The notes below the pieces were generated by a model, which worked only from the letters and a program-made list of their open reading frames with translations, did not search any database and was not told where the DNA came from. A stretch of DNA of 64,000 bases, from the NCBI GenBank assembly GCA_020205615.1, contig CM035166.1, positions 93,660,706-93,724,705 of the forward strand, given 5' to 3'. Source of the DNA: Panax quinquefolius (Eukaryota > Streptophyta > Magnoliopsida > Apiales > Araliaceae). Positions 20,811-32,290 of the stretch are shown here, in pieces (within the stretch, counting starts at the first letter, position 1; each line of letters starts with the position of its first letter). The position numbers were made by a program, and so were the translations under genes.

Positions 20811-20819
20811 TATAAATAG
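20811..20819 (+). promoter_or_regulatory. LTR TATA box (element B, 5' LTR)
   Basis: TATAAATAG after CATTTTCC, followed ~50 bp downstream by a pyrimidine-rich TTTTCTCTCTCTATATT stretch. It is the same arrangement as 26683-26691 in the 3' LTR. Confidence 0.6.
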
Positions 20820-21095
20820 GTGCTTAGGTTAGAATTGAAAATCACACCGTAAATCAAGTTTTCTCTCTCTATATTATCGAGCGTATTCTTGTGAGTATTT
20901 TGAGTATACTTTGAGTATTGCTATACTCGGTGCGTAGTTCAAGTCATAGCCTATATCCTGTTTCAACTAAAGAAATCTTGTCTTTCGAGGTAAGAGATGT
21001 TATTTTAGTCGAAAATGATATTATTTCTTCAATATCATTATGCCGAAATATTGGTTGGAAATTTTTTATCAAATTTAGAACTTTTTCATGTCGGG

Positions 21096-21249
21096 GTTAC
21101 TATTCATGAGTTACTATTCACGAGTACTATTCACGAAGCATGATGATGTTTTTTGTGAAATTTCTATCTTTTGGTGTCGGAGTTACTATTCAAGTATACG
21201 ATACTATTCACGTATACGACACTATTCACAAATACGACACTATTCACAG
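21096..21249 (+). repeat. TACTATTCAYG short tandem repeats in B 5' LTR
   Basis: Three 13-14 bp units (GTTACTATTCATGA type) at 21096-21139, then four looser TACGAYACTATTCAC units at 21178-21249. Confidence 0.85.
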
Positions 21250-21481
21250 AAAAATTAAATTTTCATTTTTCGTCCAATATATCTATTATGGATACTATCT
21301 TTGATTGTATCCATGTTTTGATCTTCATTCTTGAATTTTACTCTAATCTGATTACTTATGAAGTATTTTTGAACTTGGATTGTTTAAAATACGAATCCTT
21401 AATATTTGTTCTTTTGTTTCACTGGATTCGTTTTCTTTGAAATATTTTTCATCATCCTCACCCTAAATGATGATATTACCG

Positions 21482-21682
21482 AATATCTTTGGCCCAGAGT
21501 GCAAAGATGAATGATTTCTTGATGAATATCTTTGGCCCAGAGTGCAAAAGATGAACAGTGTTGAGATGAACACTGACTCATCGATTAATTTCTTTGGCCC
21601 GTAGTGCAAAGATGAACAGTGTTTAGACGAACATGACTAACTCTCGATGAATATCTTTGGCACAGTAGTGCAAAGATGAATA
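21482..21682. repeat. Cluster of ATCTTTGGCCCGTAGTGCAAAGAT dyad motifs (B 5' LTR)
   Basis: Four copies of a ~24 bp motif with ATCTTTG/CAAAGAT arms around a GCCCGTAGTG-like core, spaced by 20-50 bp. Confidence 0.8.
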
Positions 21683-22257
21683 TTTGATTCCAATATATAT
21701 CGATTGATGTTACAGGATAAAATATCGACGATGAACTTTTAAATTCATATATAGAAGATAGTAGTTTGCATTCTCTACTTAACTCTTCTAATGAATTATT
21801 ATTTCCGCTGCGAAGATTGATTTAAAACTGGTTGTCTATTGTATTCTATTAGATTTTTCCCTGTTGAAGACTAACGATAATTTGTTGTATATTATCTTAG
21901 TCATAATATTCTTTACTGGGCTAGTTGAGCTCACCCTTTTCCTTGTTGTTCCATTTTTCTTCTCAGGAGGCGAGAATGTAGTGAGTACTAGTCGGGGTAT
22001 GGAATGAAGGTTCTAGAGAGAGTTGTTTAGTAGTCCTCACTATTTTTGTAAAATAATGTATCAATAATTGTGATGGGGATTTATTTGCGTGTGGATATTG
22101 TCTAGAAGACAATAATTGTATTTAAACTCACAAGATATATGTTGTTGTATTTTTGCACGACAAATGTATTAATAAAGTTGTAGTTATTTCGTACCATGTA
22201 TTTGGCGACTCGTAAATGGGTTGGATGGAATGGACCTATTTTGGGGCGTCATACGGT

Positions 22258-22268
22258 TGGTATCGAGC
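22258..22268 (+). promoter_or_regulatory. Primer binding site of element B
   Basis: TGGTATCGAGC lies just inside the 5' LTR. It resembles the complement of the initiator tRNA-Met 3' end (TGGTATCAGAGC) with changes. Confidence 0.7.
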
Positions 22269-22439
22269 TTAGGATATAATCTCTCGGTGGAGATCGGGGA
22301 ATAGAACTAGGAGGGAGAGACGAGTAAATCTTTCGCTAGTGTGTCCTACCTAAGCTTATTTGTTAGTTGGTCAAGATATAGGGATATTATGTGATATATT
22401 GATTTCCTTAATTAACCCTTGTTTTATGACAAGATTTGA

Positions 22440-23200
22440 GAATGTCGAATCGAGAATATTAACAAAGGGAAATGAGACCGTGGAGACGCTGTACTCACCA
22501 ACAGGAGAACGTGCAATAGGTCAATGTTCCTCCTGTGAACAACACCAATCGAAAGCGAGATGATGAACGAGGGATGTTTAGAAGCTTTTTGCGCTCATGC
22601 AAAATCGCATTTAGGAGACTCGTGTTCAAAATACAGAGGAAATGATAGCAATTCACGGTGGTCACACCAAGCGCTTCAAAGAGTTGGGACCACCGAGCAC
22701 TGGGGAAAGCCGGATCCGATTAAGGTGGAGACGTGGGTCAAATAAATTACCAAGATATTCGATGTCTTGGGATGCACGGAGGAAACGTAAAGTTCCATTC
22801 GCTACTTTTATGTTTCAGAACGAGGCGATTCTTTGGTGGGAATCATGAAGCGTACCCATCCACCGCACTCAAAGATGTCATAGAGAGACGCTTTCAAAGC
22901 AGTTCAATGACAAGTACTTCCACGAAAGTATTCGTCATATGAAGGAAGTGGAGTTTATTAGACTAGAGTAGAATAACATGACGTTGTCCCAAAGACGAGG
23001 CGAAGTTCATGGAGTTATCCAGTTTGCACCTCATTTGGTGGAGAATGAGGAACGATGACGCGGATGTTTCGAGAGGTTTGAAACCCAGATACGTCAAGAT
23101 CTCATTTCTCATAAATTTTCTCCCTATTCGGATGTTGTCAGCGTGGCTCGATTGTTAGAGCGAGATAACGAGTACGCTCAACCGAGGGACCATAACTGAG
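22440..23200 (+). pseudogene. Element B gag, heavily frameshifted
   Basis: Broken-frame matches to the gag of element A: FKELGPPSTG, then KVPFATFMFQNEAILWWES, FNDKYFHES-like sequence and MRNDDADVSRGLKPRYVKIS-like sequence. The order is that of the retrotransposon gag capsid domain, which forms the virus-like particle. Every segment changes frame. The usual ATG context is altered (GAATGTCGAATCGAG near 22440). Not functional. Confidence 0.75.
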
Positions 23201-23379
23201 GATTATACTCGCGGATAGCGATCATCGGAAGAACGATAACCAAATGGAGAAAGAAGAATACTTGACAAAGGCAAGAACCACTCCGGTGGTAATCGTGGCC
23301 ATGAAAATAGAAGAAGAAGCGAGTCGGGAGGAGATTTTAAAAGAGGAGATTCAACAACGACCATGTGAAGACGCCGGCC

Positions 23380-23550
23380 AAAGAGTAACCGGTTCCAAGG
23401 AGGAGAAAAGACCACCGGTCAGATGTTACAAATGCGAAAGAGAGACATATCATTAAACCGCCTACAACAGCTTTAAGGTATGCTATAATTGTGGAAAAGA
23501 ATGACATATCGTTCGAGATCAGATGGTATCGAAACCCACCAAATGAAATG
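23380..23550 (+). pseudogene. Element B nucleocapsid zinc knuckles, broken
   Basis: CYKCERETYH followed by a stop replaces the first CCHC knuckle, and CYNCGKE, a stop and HIVRDQM replaces the second. Both knuckles (CX2CX4HX4C in relatives) have lost their last Cys, so RNA binding would be lost. Confidence 0.7.
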
Positions 23551-23639
23551 GTGACTCAAAAGGATGTCCTAGAAAAGTCAAAGTCAACGGTTCTCGAAGA
23601 GCGTTTGTCGTGGACCAGGTAAAATGCGAGGAACCCGAA

Positions 23640-24290
23640 CGGTTAGCACGGGTTAGTTAATTATAAATTCTTGCAAAGTTTATACCTTACTAGATACCGG
23701 TTCTACCCATTCTTTTATCTCTCTTTCTTGCGCTCAACGTTTGAACTTGACTACGGAGAAATTAGACTTTGACCTATTTATGGAGACTCTGTTAGGAGAA
23801 ACTTTCATTACATCCGTTGTTTAGAAATCTTGCTTGATTCAGGTTGGCACTATCACATTACCTATTAACCTTATTTCTATAGAGATATTTGCTTTTGATG
23901 TGATTTTAAGGTTAACTACTCATCATGCCGAAATTGATTACTTTCATAAGGTTGTTAGTTTTCATATTCCTAAGCAACCTGTTATTCGAATTCAAGCAAT
24001 CAAACCATTGTAGTCAAACATTTTCATATCAAGCCATGAAGTCATTCGTTTATTACGGATGTCAAGTTTTCTTAGTCCATGTTATGGATTTGAATAAAGA
24101 CACGTCAGATTTGAATAATATTCCTGTTGTTATTGATTTTTCCCACGTATTTCTGAAGAATTTCTTGGTTTACTCCCAAAGATCGATATTAAATTTTGTA
24201 TCGACTTTGAACCCTAAGACAAAACTCATTTCTAAAATCTCATATCGAATGGCTCTATTGAACTTCGTGAGTTAAAATTCAACTATAAAT
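23640..24290 (+). pseudogene. Element B aspartic protease and RT N-terminal linker, broken
   Basis: The DTGS catalytic motif (GATACCGGTTCT at 23693-23704) sits in YTLLDTGSTHSFISLSCA, followed by LNLTTEKLDFDLFMETLLGE and, after a stop at 23822, SCLIQVGTITLPINLIS. Later SFHIPKQPVIRIQAIKPL leads into the linker before RT (KIDIKFCIDFEP, then an IELRELK-like end). Several stops interrupt it. In active elements this enzyme cuts the gag-pol polyprotein. Confidence 0.75.
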
Positions 24291-24299
24291 TTAGTACCG

Positions 24300-24425
24300 A
24301 GCCTTTATCCGGTGACTTCCTTTGTGGAATGGACCGAAGCCAGACTCTCCGTAGGGGACACCATATTCGTGCCATAGTAAACTGATAGGTGTCATTGTAA
24401 CGTGCTATCCAAGGTTGGGATATGA
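24300..24425 (+). pseudogene. Extra segment (VEWTEARLSVGD) of the deleted elements, copy in B
   Basis: It reads PVTSFVEWTEARLSVGDTIF before stops. Homologous segments occur in A (31565-31740) and D (39190-39330), but I do not see it in the full-length pol of element C. Function unknown. In B it lies after the start of RT; in A and D it lies before the RT linker. Confidence 0.5.
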
Positions 24426-24439
24426 GTCACAGTTGAGAA

Positions 24440-24650
24440 CAACCTAAGTCGATAATCGAAATACGTAGCTTTTTAGGCTTAGTTGGTTATTATCGGAGAT
24501 TCGTTGAAGGATATTCTCGAATCACTATTCCATTAACGCAGCTGACTCGTAGAGATACAAAATTCGAATGGAGCAAGGAATGTGGGAAGAGCTTCGAAGA
24601 ACTCAAGAGGAGACTCATTTCAGCACATGTTCTGACCATGCCATCCTGGA
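24440..24650 (+). pseudogene. Element B RT thumb / start of RNase H, remnant
   Basis: [40 protein letters not shown] and CGKSFEELKRRL are typical of the end of the gypsy RT and the linker to RNase H. The catalytic (F/Y)xDD region upstream is deleted. The sequence then jumps to the RNase H end (SERGS in place of KANVVADALSRR). Confidence 0.8.
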
Positions 24651-24959
24651 AAAGCGAACGTGGTAGCTGACGTGTTGAGTAGAAGATCGTATACAAGTAC
24701 GAGTACGATATTGTCAAAGACTAATTTCGTATAATTTACAAATAATAGAGATGGAGATGAAAACTCTAGGTACCCACGTGATGATATACGAGTATAATCG
24801 ACTTTAATCGATAAAGTTAAAGCTGTTCAAGCTACACACCGGAGCTGATGAATTTGAAGAAGGAGGTGCAAGAAGTTGTTATTTCAAAAGCGAGAATCGG
24901 TGAGGTGAGGAAAGCTCAAACCTTCGATTTATTAATCCATTTGAAATTCTCGATCGAAT

Positions 24960-25300
24960 AGGAACTATGGCCTATAGACTCGTTTTACCGCCAAGTATGA
25001 CGCGTGTTCATAACGTTTTTCACGTATCGATGTTACGTAAATATGTGGACGACCGAACCACGCTATTGAAGTTAGAACCGACGAGATAGCCAAGACTTAA
25101 CGTCACGAGGAGGTACTGTCAAGATCTTGGATAGGAAAGAACATGTCCTATGTGCACTGAGGTTATACCACAAGTTAAAGTTTTGTGGAGATACCATACT
25201 ATTGAGGAAATGACCGGGGAGTTGGAAAAGGAAATGAAAGCGAGGTATTCTCATCTTTTCAAACACCGTGCATGCGTGACGCCTATTTCGAGGATGAAAT
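24960..25300 (+). pseudogene. Element B pol C-terminal tail (chromodomain-like)
   Basis: PFEILDRIGTMAYRLVLPP, SMTRVHNVFHVSMLRKYVDD and, after a frameshift, EVIPQVKVLWRYHTIEEMTG. It is preceded directly by the shared integrase deletion junction (near 24920-24945), so the integrase zinc finger and D,D,E core are absent. Confidence 0.8.
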
Positions 25301-25302
25301 TT

Positions 25303-25317
25303 CATAAGGAGGGAGGT
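25303..25317 (+). promoter_or_regulatory. Polypurine tract of element B
   Basis: ATAAGGAGGGAGGT immediately precedes the 3' LTR start TGTAAGACC. Confidence 0.75.
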
Positions 25318-28118
25318 TGTAAGACCCCAAATTATTAATAAATGAAATTTATTTTCCTCTATTTATTATTTTGAAATAGTAAGGGTTGATTTGATTAATG
25401 TGGATAGTTATGGGTAAAATACGCAAATATTTCGAATAAGCAAGCGGTTATAAAATATTCATTATCGCTTGGGAATATTCGTTTGGTCGTGGAATATTCA
25501 GATTGTTTGGGAATATTCGTGACGACGACGCAGCAGATCTTTTGTGGGCCCCCATAACTGAAAGCGATTGGATGAAGAAAACGACAAATATAAGTTGTTT
25601 ATAAATAATGACGTAGTTATTACTGCTATTATCTTGTTGGAATACCCGGTGGTTAAAACACACTAATACGCCGTTGTTGAACAAGAAGATACTTGCGGTA
25701 TTGCACCAATTATTGATTCTTACGTGAAGGCACTACTCAATAATTGTTACGATAATTACTGCTCAAGATTTTATTTTATTGATTCAATAATTGTTGCATT
25801 GATATTTTATATTACTCGTTGTTTCAATAAATTGTCATTACACAAAGATTTTCTATTATCGAGCAATAATTCATATTATCTGAATAATATTATTCGATAA
25901 CATTATTGGCAATGTCTAGAAAGTTCTGTCTAAGGAGAGGTTTGGTCACCTAATCATGCGCCGCCAAGAAGGAGAGATCCTTATTGAAAGCCCCTCTTTC
26001 CTCTGAACTACCGGTCGGTTGCGATCTTGTGATTCTGTAATATTATTTGTGAATAATTAATTATTGATTTATATGATGAGGAAGATATTGATTTTATGTG
26101 GATATAGATGGAGAAAATTTTAATGTGACAATTGTTGAAAATTAATATTTTATCTTTTTCCGATAAAATAATTTATTTAAATATATTATTTTAATAATAT
26201 ATTAACGGAGATATTTTATAATGAATGTGGGATATATGAGTATATGAGGAGGAAGAGTATTTTTGTGGCATTAAATGTTTAACACATATTTTGTGTGTTG
26301 ATGGATACAATTATTGAATCAAATTTGATTATAAATTTGTAAAATCGCCTGGCTTGTGGAATTCGGTCAATTTTTGTTTGGAATTTGGAAAAACTTTCTT
26401 CTGTAAAGTTGTAGAGAATTGAATTTTCTATAAAAATTCGCGAGTTTCGAATTTTCTGACAAAAGAGCTATTTATTATGAATTATTGAAGTTCCGAAGTT
26501 CTGAAATAATTGATTTTTGTAAGTTTTAATTATTTATTTTATGAAAAATGTTTTTTTATTACTTTTTCTAGAAGGTTGGCATGTGAGAAATGTTAGGAGC
26601 TGATTTCTAAAGAGGCGTAGGAAAATTTATTATTAATAATATATTATATTAATTTTCTGCTTTGGTGTTCTAAGCATTTTCCTATAAATAGGTGCTTAGG
26701 TTAGAATTGAAAATCACACTGTAAATCAAGTTTTCTCTCTATATTATCGAGCGTATTCTTGTGAGTATTTTGAGTATACTTTGAGTATTGCTATACAAGG
26801 CGAGTTCAAGTCATAGCCTATATCCCTGTTTCAACTAGAAAGTATCTTGTCTTTTCGAGGTAAGGGATGTTATTTTAGTCGAAAATGATATTATTTCTTC
26901 AATATCATTATGCCGAAATATTGGTTAGAATTTTTATCAAATTTGGAACTTTTTCATGTTTCAAGTTACTATTCATGAGTTACTATTCATGAGTTACTAT
27001 TCACGAGTTACTATTCATGAGTTACTATTCACGAGTTACTATTCACGAGTACTATTCATGAAGCATAATGATATTTTTTGTGAAATTTCTATCTTTTGGT
27101 GTCGGAGTTACTATTCACGTATACGATACTATTCACGTATATAGAACTATTCACAAATACGACACTATTCACAGAAAAATTAAAATTTCATTTTTCGTCC
27201 AAAATATCTATTATGGATACTAGCTTTGATTGTATCCATGTTTTGATCTTCATTCTTGAATTTTACTCTAATCTGATTACTTATGAAGTATTTTTGAACT
27301 TGGATTGTTTAAAATACGAATCCTTAATATTTGTTCTTTTGTTTCACCGGATTCGCTTTTCTTTGAAATATTTTTCATCATCCTCGGTCTAAATGATGAT
27401 ATTACTTGAATATCTTTGGCCCGTAGAGTGCAAAGATGAATGATTTCTTGATGAATATCTTTGGCCCGTAGTGCAAAGATGATGAATGTATTTAGACGAA
27501 CCTCGACTAATCGATGAATATCTTTGGCCTATAGTGCAAAGATGAATATTTGATTCGGATATATATTGATTGATGTTACAGGATAAAATATCGACGATAA
27601 ACTTTTAAATTCATATATAGAAGATAGTAGTTTGCATTCTCTACTTAACTCTTCTAATGAATTATTATTTTCATTGCGAAGATTGATTTAAAACCCGGTT
27701 GTCTATTGTATTCTATTAGATTTTTCCTCGTTGAAGACTAACGATAATTTGTTGTATATTATCTTAGTCATAATATTCTTTACCGGGCTAGTTGAGCTCA
27801 CCCTTTTCTCGTTGTTCCATTTTTCTTCTCGTGAGGCGAGAATGTAGCGAGTACTAGTCGGGGTATGGAATGAAGGTTCTAGAGAGAGTTGTTTAGTAGT
27901 CCTCACCATTTTGTAAAATAATGTATCAATAATTGTGATGGGGATTTATTTATGTGTGGATATTGTCTAGAAGACAATAATTGTATTTAAACTCACAGTA
28001 TATATGTTGTCGTATTTTGCATGACAAATGTATTAATAAAGTTGTAGTTATTTCTCTACCATGTATTTGGCGACTCAGAATGGGTTGGATGGAATGGACC
28101 TATTTTGGGGGCGTCACA
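25318..28118 (+). mobile_element. Element B 3' LTR
   Basis: Colinear with the 5' LTR but with a longer TACTATTCA array (seven units at 26964-27062 against three). It has three dyad motifs (27411-27549) instead of four. TATA box at 26683-26691. Confidence 0.9.
26964..27062 (+). repeat. Expanded 14 bp tandem array in B 3' LTR
   Basis: Seven units of GTTACTATTCAYGA, the last one shortened. The 5' LTR has three units in the same place. Confidence 0.9.
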
Positions 28119-28123
28119 CTATG
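28119..28123. repeat. TSD of element B, right (CTATG)
   Basis: Partner of 19469-19473. Element A's LTR resumes directly after it with CATTCC. Confidence 0.9.
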
Positions 28124-29761
28124 CATTCCATTTTCTTATAAATAGAAGCTCATTCCTTCATTATTTTCTTACGAATTCACTGAACTCTAGAGAGAAACTA
28201 TAGAGAGAGACTATAGAGAGATAGAAGAAAAGTTTTCTGCTACTTCACTACTCTTATATCAAGTATTATTTTACTAGTAAGGGATATTATTCTTTTGTAT
28301 TCAAGAAGAGAACTTCATTATTCCATTTCTTTATTGTTCATTGGAATAACTTGTATACGCTGCTACCCTATACTTGGTGACATTATTCTATTATTCTCAT
28401 TTAAATATCCTGTTTGTGCTATACTTGGACTGGCTCCATTTTTATTATTCCGTCTTTATTATTCTCGTTTAATATCCCGTCTGCTATACTATACGGACTG
28501 GTTCCATTATTTATTATTTCGCATTTATTATTCTGGTTGAACATCCTGTCGGTGAATTTCACCCGACACCGTTCCGTTATTATTATTCTCGTTGAATAAC
28601 CGTTTATGTGAAGTACCGCATGCATGGTGATATCTTTTGTTATTCCATTCGGTATTATACTCAGTTGATTAAAATTTTGACTTCTATACTCCATGAAATT
28701 AGTGGAATATCCTTTATATTTGCGCTTCATCCAGTATCTTTCCATAGAAATATTCTTCTGAGCATCCTTAAATTTTACTCTACAAAGAAGTATCATGTTG
28801 ACAATTTGGACGTTATTGGTTCATGGATAAATTAATTCTTGAACTTATTTTATTGAATTCTTATCATCATCATCATCATCCTTATGTTTATATTATGTTG
28901 AAAGTCATCTCGGGCCTCAGTAGTGGTATAGATGGACTTGGTATGATTATGACCAGGATTATTCTAGATAATCATGGTAGTAATGTTACAAATGATGTGA
29001 AAATTAAAAGTCCTCATTCTACCGTAGTAGTGCATTAATGGATGCTTTTGGTATGATTATGGCTATGGATTCTCTTGACCAAGGAGCAAAGATGAATTGT
29101 TTTATGGCATGATTAGGACCGTTGATGAAAACACGATTATCTATGGCTCGTAGTGCATGGATAATTCGTGGTCATTATACTAAAGAATATCCTTGGCCTG
29201 TAGTGCAGGGATGATTTAATGATGTGGATTATTTATTGAAATGAGTCTCAAATGATAAAAGTGATGAAAACTTTTTAAATCATAAAAGATAGTAGATTTT
29301 ATTCTCTACTTGACTCTTTTAATGGATTGCTTGTTCACCGCAGCTTAAACTTTATGTCTATTGTATTTTATCGCTTTAACATTGTTGGAGGCTAATGATA
29401 ATTTATTCTCGCATTATCTTAGTCATAATATTTCTTCTTGGGCTAGTTGAGCTCACCCTTTCTTTCACCGTATTCTCTCAGAAATGAGAATATAGCCGGG
29501 ACGAGTCTGGGGAACGGAGTGATGGTCCAGAGGATAGCATTAGTAGTCCTCACTATTTTGTGAAATAGTGTGATAATAATTGTAATGAGGACTCCTTTAG
29601 AGTTTGTATAATCTCTAGTAGACAATATTGTATTCAAACTCACAGTATATGTTTTGTCATATTGTACACGATAGTTGTATTATTAAGTTGTATTTGAATT
29701 TTGTACCATGTATCTGGCGACTCAAGATGGGTGATGTATACCTAATTTTGGGGGCGTCACA
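28124..29761 (+). mobile_element. Element A 5' LTR, second part
   Basis: It continues the LTR after B and matches 33422-35079 of the 3' LTR. It includes the TATA box (28137), the CT/GA-rich leader with repeated ACTATAGAGAGAGA, ~58 bp repeats (28384-28610) and the end GGGGGCGTCACA. Confidence 0.9.
28137..28145 (+). promoter_or_regulatory. LTR TATA box (element A, 5' LTR)
   Basis: TATAAATAG in CATTTTCTTATAAATAGAAG. The same motif occurs at 33435-33443 in the 3' LTR. Element B inserted only ~14 bp upstream of it, separating it from the rest of U3. Confidence 0.65.
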
Positions 29762-29763
29762 GT

Positions 29764-29775
29764 TGGTATCAAAGC
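29764..29775 (+). promoter_or_regulatory. Primer binding site of element A
   Basis: TGGTATCAAAGC, two bases after the 5' LTR end. It matches the initiator tRNA-Met complement (TGGTATCAGAGC) at 11 of 12 positions. Confidence 0.85.
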
Positions 29776-29948
29776 TTAGGGATATGATCCCTGGCTAAGA
29801 TGTGAGATAAGAACTAGGAGGGGAGAGAAGGGGAATTCCTTCGCTAGTATGACCTACCTAAGTTTATTTGGTATTTAATTGGTCGGTCAAAGTATAGGGA
29901 TAATATGTGATATGTTAATTAACCCTTGTTTTGTGGCAGTGTTTGAAA

Positions 29949-30668
29949 ATGGCATCCGAGAATGTTGAGATTATCAATGGAGCACAGGAGTCCGTTGAGT
30001 CTCCACAGATCAATAATCAGGATAATGTGCAACCAGAGGACAATACTCCTCATGAAAATAATAACATCGATGAAATGGTGAATGATGGGATGGTCAGAGG
30101 CTTTATGCAATTCATGCAACAACGGGCGAAGGCAGCTCCTGTTCATAATGCAGGTGGAAACAATAGTAACCCACGGTTGGTCACCGTTAAGCAGTTCAAG
30201 GAGCTGGGACCACCGGAGTTTTTGGGAAAGCCAGAACCACTTAAGGCGGAGACATGGATAAAGCAGATTACCAAGATATTTGATGTCTTGGAATGCTCAA
30301 AGGAGCAAAAGGTTCCATTCGCCACCTTTATGTTGCGTAAAGAAGGAGATCATTGGTGGGAATCTGTAAAACGTACCCAGCCTGACGCACTCAAGATGTC
30401 TTGGGAGAAGTTCCAAGAATTATTCAACGACAAGTACTTTCCTGAAAGTATTCATCACATGAAGGAGCTAGAATTCATCAAGTTGGAGCAAAAAAATATG
30501 ACTGTGTCGCAGTACGAGGCTAAGTTTGCGGAGTTATCCCGGTTTGCATCCCATTTGGTCGATAATGAGGAGCGAATGACGCGAATGTTTTTGCGAGGTT
30601 TGAAACCCGATATACGCCAATACCTCATTTCTCACAAACTTTGTTTATATTCGAGATGTTGTGAATAG
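29949..30668 (+). pseudogene. Element A gag (capsid region), frameshifted at its end
   Basis: From ATG 29949 (MASENVEIINGAQ) an open frame of ~240 codons carries the retrotransposon gag domain: FKELGPPEFLGKPEP, WIKQITKIFDVLECSKEQ, KVPFATFMLRKEGDHWWESV, FQELFNDKYFPESIHHMKEL and MTRMFLRGLKPDIRQYL. It ends at 30668 after a frameshift; the expected continuation (VVNRARLLERDNE) is in another frame from 30661. The upstream in-frame TTG at 29931 is not needed. This capsid frame is open over most of its length and is the best preserved gag in the window. It would assemble the particle in which reverse transcription occurs. Confidence 0.85.
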
Positions 30669-31060
30669 GGCTCGGTTATTGGAGCGCGATAATGAGTCAG
30701 CACAACCAAAAGGCAATGACCAGCAACACGATAATAATCATGCGGTGGCAACGGTCATCATAACAACGATAACCATCGTGGGGGATATTATCATGCCAAG
30801 AATGGTAACCATTTTGCGTGGTAATCATGGCCAAGATAATAAGAATGGACATTTTAAGAAGAGAAGGTTCAACAATGACGTGAAGACGCTTACACCAAAG
30901 ACCCGTTTCAAAGGAAGAAGAACGCCCATCGGTCGTATGTTTGAAATGCGGACAAGAGGGACACATCCGTCCAAACTGTACGCAACAATCCAAAGCGTGT
31001 TTTAATTATATAAGAGAAGGTCACTTAGCTCGATTTTGTCGTATGGTGAAGTCAAGTCCA
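30661..31060 (+). pseudogene. Element A nucleocapsid region with zinc knuckles
   Basis: NRARLLERDNESAQPKG, then basic and Asn-rich sequence, then (in a shifted frame, about 30946-31045) CLKCGQEGHIRPNC, an intact CX2CX4HX4C knuckle, and CFNYIREGHLARFC, in which the second Cys is Tyr. A stop and frame changes separate this from the protease. Confidence 0.75.
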
Positions 31061-31129
31061 GCTGGGATAGTGATGCCAAAGGATGTCCCAGACAAGCCAA
31101 AGCCGGTAGTTTAAGAGAGAGCATTTTTT

Positions 31130-31555
31130 TTCTCGTGACGAGGAAACTGAATAAAATTATCACGGGTAAGTTAATCATAAACTCTTGCGAAGTCTATACC
31201 GTGTTAGATACCGGTTCTACTCACTCTTTTATTTCACCTAGTTGTGTTTCAATGTTTGAAGTTAATTCCGGAGAAGTTAGACTTTGATATATTTGTTTAA
31301 ACTTAGTTCGGAGAAACCTTCGTTACCTCCATTATTTATAAATCTTGTTCAAATCGACATTTTCATGTTACCTATCGATCTTATCTCTTTGAAAATACTT
31401 GCCTTTGATGTGGTTTTTTTTTAACGATTGGTTAACTACTCATCATGTTTTTTGTAAGGTTGTTAGCTTTCATATTCCTAACCAACCTATTATACGAATT
31501 CAAGCAACCAAACCACTAAATTAAATCATTGTCATATCAAGCCATAAGTAAAGAG
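31130..31555 (+). pseudogene. Element A aspartic protease, broken
   Basis: NKIITGKLIINSCEVYTVLD and DTGSTHSFISPSC, with the DTG codons at 31207-31215, then a frame change and partial KLDFDI, SCSNRHFHVTYRSYLFE and SFHIPNQPIIRIQATKPLN sequence. Stops and small deletions make it inactive. Confidence 0.75.
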
Positions 31556-31740
31556 CCCCGATCCTTTTGTTGATAACTTCCTTATGTGGAATGCACCGAA
31601 GCCAGACTTTCTGTAAGCGACGTCGTGAATGACGATGACAAGTTGATAGGTATCATTGTGAGGTGCTATCGAGGTTAAGGGATAGAAGTCACAGTTGGTA
31701 TCAATGTGACGTACTATCCAAGTCTTGGATGAGAGTAACA
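31556..31740 (+). pseudogene. Extra segment (VECTEARLSVSD) of the deleted elements, copy in A
   Basis: Broken-frame sequence equivalent to VECTEARLSV, then VNDDDKLIGIIV, with partly repeated phrases (GATAGGTATCATTGTGAGGT and GGTATCAATGTGACGTACTA). It is shared with D and B but has no counterpart that I can see in element C. Unknown origin. Confidence 0.5.
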
Positions 31741-32290
31741 GTTTTGAATGATATTTCTATCATTAATAAATCTCTTGACGTATTCCTAAAGACTTCTTAG
31801 CCTACCCCTGAGCATGAAATCACATTTTGTATTGACACCAGTACAAAACCCATTTCTTAAACCCTCAAAATATTTCTTCAACTAAAAGAACGTAATACGC
31901 GCCAAAGACGTTGACTCGAAATCATTGAAGATTACGATCGTATACTATTTAATATCATCGTGGAAGAAGCGAACGTGGTAGGCGACGTGTTGAGTAGAAG
32001 ATCGATCGTATGCGTTTACAAGTGCGATGTTGTTAACACAAAGACTCATTTCGTATAACTTGCAAATGATGAAGATAGAGTTAAAGACTCTAGGGACCCA
32101 CGTGAAGATAACTAATATACGAGTAAAATTGACTTTAATCGATAAAGTTAAAGATGCTCAAGCTACATACCCGAATCTGATGAATGTGAAGAAGAAGGTT
32201 CAAGAGGGCGTTATTCTAGAAGCAAGAGTTGCTGAAGAGAGGAAATCTCAACCCTCGATTTAATAGGCCCATTTGAAATCCTCGATTGAG
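31741..32290 (+). pseudogene. Element A pol remnant: RT start joined to RNase H end, integrase deleted
   Basis: LNDISIINKSLDVFPKDFLA (the pre-RT linker) leads to TKPIS, then jumps after a TAAACCCTCAAA junction (about 31855) to RNase H C-terminal sequence (LKERNTRQRR, then EEANVVGDVLSRRS). RT fingers and palm are missing. A second junction near 32250-32270 joins the sequence before the integrase zinc finger to the end of integrase. Both junctions recur in D; the second recurs in B. Confidence 0.8.

Larger units (their letters stand above)
19474..22253 (+). mobile_element. Element B 5' LTR
   Basis: Begins TGTAAGACCCCAAATTATT and ends ...TTTTGGGGCGTCATA next to the primer binding site. It contains a TATA box (20811), a TACTATTCACG repeat cluster (21096-21249) and four dyad motifs (21482-21682). 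It is colinear with 25318-28118. Confidence 0.9.
19474..28118 (+). mobile_element. Element B: internally deleted Ty3/gypsy element
   Basis: 8.6 kb, from TGTAAGACCCC at 19474 to GGGGGCGTCACA at 28118, with CTATG duplicated outside. The LTRs are 19474-22253 and 25318-28118 (~2.8 kb each). The interior (22254-25317) keeps degraded gag, zinc knuckle, protease, RT thumb and the C-terminal tail; the RT fingers/palm and the integrase core are missing. It is inserted in the U3 of element A's 5' LTR. Confidence 0.9.
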
